A DNA stretch of 64,000 nucleotides, from assembly GCA_036006425.1 (NCBI GenBank), contig DASYPQ010000014.1, positions 62,001-126,000 of the forward strand, given 5' to 3'. The notes under the pieces are model-generated. The model was not told where the DNA came from. It worked only from the letters and a program-made list of their open reading frames with translations, and ran no database searches. Positions within the stretch are counted from its first letter, which is position 1. Each line of letters begins with the position of its first letter. Source of the stretch: DASYPQ01 sp036006425 (GTDB lineage Bacteria; Planctomycetota; UBA1135; GCA-002686595). Below are positions 61,367 to 64,000 of the stretch, one piece after another. The translations under genes were made by a program, and so were the position numbers.

Positions 61367-61857
61367 ACGACCTTGTCGTCGCCGACGTCGTAGAAATCCG
61401 GCACGCGCGCGATCTCCCGGTAGCCGCAGGCGAGGTACATCGCGCGCGTCTTCTCGTACGAGGCCTTCCCGGCGGTCTCGATCAGGAGCATCCGCCCGTC
61501 CTCCGCGCGGATCGCGTCCTCGGCGGCGACGAGGAGCGCGCGTCCGACCCCTTCGCCCTGCCGCGCGGGATCGACCGCGATCCAGTACAGGTCCCACGTT
61601 CCCTTCGTCAGCGGCGTCGCTCCGAAGCAGGCGTAGCCGGCCACTTCTCCCGCCGCCTCCGCGACGACGAAGCGGTAGCCCGCCTCCGCCGGCGCGTCGA
61701 CGAGCTCCAGCGCCACCGCGATCTCGTCCTCGCGGAACGCGCCGCACTCGCGCAGGATCCGCTCGATCCCGCCGCGGTCAGCGCGAGCCAGCGGGCGGAG
61801 TCTTGCTGCGGAACCGCCCGAGCGCGATCTCGATGATCCTCGTGATGAGGCTTCCAT
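61345..61857 (-). CDS. GNAT-family N-acetyltransferase
   Basis: A 170-residue GNAT acetyltransferase. The acetyl-CoA motif A is LYWIAVDPARQGEGVGRALLVAAED with the Q/R-x-x-G-x-G/A loop; the C-terminal strand YLACGYREIARVPDFYDVGDDKVVY is typical of the family. The N-terminus (about 25 residues) lies over the end of the upstream ATP-grasp gene (80-bp overlap), and no later start keeps motif order intact. Substrate unknown; an amino acid or aminoglycan made by the adjacent ligases would be a guess. Confidence 0.83.
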   Translation of the reverse strand: MEASSRGSSRSRSGGSAARLRPLARADRGGIERILRECGAFREDEIAVALELVDAPAEAGYRFVVAEAAGEVAGYACFGATPLTKGTWDLYWIAVDPARQGEGVGRALLVAAEDAIRAEDGRMLLIETAGKASYEKTRAMYLACGYREIARVPDFYDVGDDKVVYGRTWG

Positions 61858-62854
61858 GGTCGATCCCCGCTCGCGCGGCGGCTTTCGCCAGGCCGGCGTC
61901 GAGCGAGATGTCCGGATTCGGGTTCACGTCGATCACCCGCGGCGTCCCGTCGCTCGCGAGGCGCATGTCGACGCGCCCGTAACCGCGCAGCTTGAGCGCG
62001 CGCCACGCGCCGAGCGCGGCTTCGCGGATCCAGCGCTCCTGCCCGCGGGCGAGCTTCCGCGCGGCGACCGACGGCGTCCCGCGGTGCTCCGCGCTGCCTT
62101 CGATCCACTTCGACGCGAAGGTCACGAGCTTCGGCGCGCCGGCCGGGAACTTCGTGAAGTCGATCTCGGCGAGCGGCAGCACGCGCGGGCCGCTGGCTTC
62201 CTCGATCATCGACACGTTGAACTCGCGGCCCTCGACGAACTCCTCGACGAGCGCCGGTTGCGCGTACGTGTCGATCACGTAGGCGCAGCGCGCGCGCAAC
62301 GCGCGTTCGCCGGACACGACGCTCTCGATCGCGATGCCGTGGCTCGCATCCTCGCGCGAGGGCTTCACGATCCAGCGCGCCTTCGGGGCGCGGCGGAAGG
62401 CGCGCGGGAGCGGGGCGTGCGCGCGCTCGAGCAGGAAACCCTCGGGGATGCTGACGCCGGCGCGGGAGAGCGTCGTGCGCGCGAGCGGCTTGTGGAGCGC
62501 GTTCCAGAGCGTCTTCGGACCGGAGCCCGTGAACGGGATCGACCGCCCCTCGAGCAGCGTCGCGAGGAGGGACTCGAGGCGCGCGTCGCCTTCGACGGAC
62601 TCGGCCAGGTGGAACACGACGTCGGGCTCGGCGGATTCGAGAGCCGCGATCGTGCGCCGCGGATCGGCGCTCGCGCGGATGCGCGACGATTCCCAGCCGT
62701 TCGCGCGGCACGCGGCCTCGACCGCGTCGACTTCGCCGCGCGCCGCCTGGACCGCGACTGCGTCCCGCTTCTCGCCGCGCGCGAGCGTCTTGTCGGCGCT
62801 CGACAGGATCCCGACGCGGAGCTTGGGGAGCGCGTGCTTCAGGCGGACGGGCAT
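61778..62854 (-). CDS. D-Ala-D-Ala ligase-like ATP-grasp enzyme (copy 1)
   Basis: A 358-residue ATP-grasp ligase. Seen: FTGSGPKTLWNALHKPLAR, ATP-lysine segment WIVKPSREDASHGIAIE, VEEFVEGREFNV, and the metal-binding GRVDMRLASDGTPRVIDVNPNPDISLDAG. The DVNPNPDIS end replaces the EvNt-PG-T of true Ddl enzymes, and the omega-loop differs, so it may join other amino acids rather than two D-alanines. It overlaps the second ATP-grasp gene by 16 bp. Such pairs are often annotated simply as COG1181. Confidence 0.8.
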   Translation of the reverse strand: MPVRLKHALPKLRVGILSSADKTLARGEKRDAVAVQAARGEVDAVEAACRANGWESSRIRASADPRRTIAALESAEPDVVFHLAESVEGDARLESLLATLLEGRSIPFTGSGPKTLWNALHKPLARTTLSRAGVSIPEGFLLERAHAPLPRAFRRAPKARWIVKPSREDASHGIAIESVVSGERALRARCAYVIDTYAQPALVEEFVEGREFNVSMIEEASGPRVLPLAEIDFTKFPAGAPKLVTFASKWIEGSAEHRGTPSVAARKLARGQERWIREAALGAWRALKLRGYGRVDMRLASDGTPRVIDVNPNPDISLDAGLAKAAARAGIDHGSLITRIIEIALGRFRSKTPPAGSR

Positions 62855-63900
62855 GTCGTCTTCCCGGCCTCGCGCCGCAGTCCCGTGCGCTCGAGGGCGC
62901 AGCGGACGACGCGGTCGACGAGCTCTTCGTAGGGGATGCCGACGCGCTCGGCCAGGATCACGACGTCGCCGGCGCCGGGCGCGAGTCCGGGCAGCGGGTT
63001 CGCTTCGAGGAAGTGCGGCCGCCCGCCCGCGCCCAGTCGCACGTCGACGCGGCAGAGGTCGCGGCAGCCGAGCGCGCGTGCGGAGGCGAGCGCGAGCTCC
63101 TCGACCGCGCGGACGAGCGCCGCGTCGCGGCGCGGAGGTACGTGGTACTCGATCTCCGCGCGCCAGTTGCGCTTGAGCTCGATCGAGTAGACGAAGCGCT
63201 CGAGGTCGGCCGCGCCGCCGGAGGAGCCGCGCGGGAGGATCTCCATGACGCCGAGCGCGCGCGCGCTCGCGCCTTCGCCGAGGATGCCGACGGTGAATTC
63301 GGGGCCGGAGCAGAACTCCTCGACGAGGACGGGCTCCATGTAGTCGCCGAGGAGGCGCTCGACCTCGCGCGCGAGCGCCGCGCGGTCGTCGACGCGCGCG
63401 GCGGAGCGGATCCCCATGCTCGAGCCTTCGCGCAGCGGCTTCGCGATCGCGGGGAAGGCGAGGGAGAGGAGAGGAAGGTCGGCGAGGCGCTCGACGACGG
63501 CGCTGCGCGGCGTCGCGAGGCCGGCCGCGGCGACGAGGCGCTTCGCGACGGCCTTGTCGAGCGCGGTCGCGAGCGTCAGCGGATCGCTGCCGGTGAACGG
63601 GATGCCGAGCATCTCGCAGACCGCCGGCACGTGCGCTTCGCGCGAGCGCGTGCCGAAGCCCTCGGCGAGGTTGAACACGAGGTCGGGCGGGTCGGCGAGG
63701 ACGGCTTCGAGGAACTTGCGGCCGCCGCCGAGGAATCGCGGGGCGTGCCCGCGCGCGGAGAGCGCCGCGGAGATCGCCTCGACGGTCGCGGGCGAGTCGT
63801 ACTCCTCGAAGCGGTCGTCGGGGCCGGCTGCCGCGTTCGCCGCCGTCGGGCGGAGATCCGCGGCGATGCCGATGTCGAGCGCGGACGACACGGAGCTCAT
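62839..63900 (-). CDS. D-Ala-D-Ala ligase-like ATP-grasp enzyme (copy 2)
   Basis: A 353-residue ATP-grasp ligase from the ATG at 63900; the TTG at 63951 would overlap the preceding gene. Seen: DLVFNLAEGFGTRSREAHVPAVCEMLGIPFTGSDPLT, AIAKPLREGSSMGIRSA, VEEFCSGPEFTVGIL, CRVDVRLGAGGRPHFLEANPLPGLAPG. The EANPLPGL end is closer to Ddl than copy 1, but the NLAEG family has diverse substrates. Together with copy 1 it could make a modified dipeptide for the wall or a peptide-like metabolite. ATGA overlap with the partial gene upstream. Confidence 0.82.
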   Translation of the reverse strand: MSSVSSALDIGIAADLRPTAANAAAGPDDRFEEYDSPATVEAISAALSARGHAPRFLGGGRKFLEAVLADPPDLVFNLAEGFGTRSREAHVPAVCEMLGIPFTGSDPLTLATALDKAVAKRLVAAAGLATPRSAVVERLADLPLLSLAFPAIAKPLREGSSMGIRSAARVDDRAALAREVERLLGDYMEPVLVEEFCSGPEFTVGILGEGASARALGVMEILPRGSSGGAADLERFVYSIELKRNWRAEIEYHVPPRRDAALVRAVEELALASARALGCRDLCRVDVRLGAGGRPHFLEANPLPGLAPGAGDVVILAERVGIPYEELVDRVVRCALERTGLRREAGKTTCPSA

Positions 63901-64000
63901 TCCTTCGGCGGGGAGAGACGCTCCTCGAGCGAACGGCCGCGGTGGACCCAACCGCTCGCCCCGGCGACGCGCTTCGGCTTGCCGTTCGCGACCGACTGGC
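63897..64000 (-). CDS. Partial CDS, C-terminal end only
   Basis: The minus-strand frame runs in from the window edge to a TGA at 63897-63899 that overlaps the ATG of the second ATP-grasp gene (ATGA). Only about 33 residues are visible (ending GRSLEERLSPPKE); no domain can be assigned. The overlap indicates an operon continuing upstream of the window. Confidence 0.5.
   Translation of the reverse strand, partial: QSVANGKPKRVAGASGWVHRGRSLEERLSPPKE

Noticed and set aside
61778..62854. Assigning copy 1 as housekeeping ddl
   Set aside because: The substrate-end motif DVNPNPDIS departs from the Ddl consensus, so I kept the general family call.
1..64000. tRNA, rRNA or CRISPR array
   Set aside because: Intergenic gaps are short; none contains a cloverleaf-like fold or regularly spaced repeats. 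The palindromic elements are few and not spacer-separated arrays.

Overview
The window is very GC-rich (roughly 70%), densely coded DNA on which I place 52 protein-coding genes, two of them cut by the window edges. I see no rRNA, tRNA or CRISPR. The gene set suggests a Planctomycetota-like bacterium with a rod-type cell-wall machine. The evidence is three tandem EutN/CcmL shell-vertex genes next to a class II aldolase (the pattern of planctomycete/verrucomicrobial sugar microcompartments), secreted proteins with carboxypeptidase-regulatory repeats, pseudopilins fused to LamG-like domains, and a Ser/Thr kinase paired with a peptidase-MA protein. This placement is an inference; no marker gene in the window settles it.

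Layout. 1-5.6 kb: the tail of an unknown protein, a CpsD-like tyrosine-kinase ATPase, a SprT-like protease, a large membrane-anchored beta-repeat protein, a conserved hypothetical and a YugP-type zinc protease. 5.6-8.25 kb: glucose-6-phosphate isomerase sits between a perfect 98-bp palindrome and a REP-associated tyrosine transposase (RAYT) element. The RAYT element's terminal inverted repeats match the palindrome. 8.2-14.2 kb (minus strand): a seven-gene operon, in transcription order Clp-type AAA+ ATPase, PpiC foldase, three BMC vertex proteins, class II aldolase and an LtaS-like sulfatase-family membrane enzyme. No BMC hexamer gene is present. 14.3-18.6 kb: Ser/Thr kinase with peptidase-MA protein, a spacer with two hairpins and a tiny membrane ORF, radC, and convergent rsmE.

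18.7-37.0 kb (plus strand) is an 11-gene run building a type IV pilus/type II secretion-like apparatus: FHA protein, PilM-PilN fusion, PilO-like protein, TPR/jelly-roll protein, five prepilin-like proteins (G, H, giant K, J and I types), a secreted TPR/zinc-ribbon protein and a PpiC lipoprotein. Three of these carry ConA/LamG-like modules, suggesting a carbohydrate-binding pseudopilus. No ATPase, inner-membrane platform or secretin is encoded here, so those must lie elsewhere. 37.0-44.4 kb: TMTC-like glycosyltransferase, scpB, PpiD-like foldase, and a two-component system on the minus strand. 44.4-48.9 kb (minus): ribH, nusB, ftsY, O-antigen-ligase/TPR protein and a small membrane protein. 48.9-53.1 kb (plus): moeA, lnt and two small envelope proteins. 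53.4-61.4 kb (plus): the elongasome mreB-mreC-mreD-mrdA(PBP2)-rodA plus a small partner gene, with a different palindromic element in each of the first three gaps. 61.3-64.0 kb (minus): a GNAT acetyltransferase, two overlapping D-Ala-D-Ala-ligase-like ATP-grasp genes and a partial gene.

The most distinctive themes are (i) palindromic REP-like elements placed at gene ends, one of which reads in frame into a prepilin leader while a half element forms part of another; (ii) a hexamer-less BMC vertex/aldolase operon; and (iii) a lectin-decorated pseudopilus operon.
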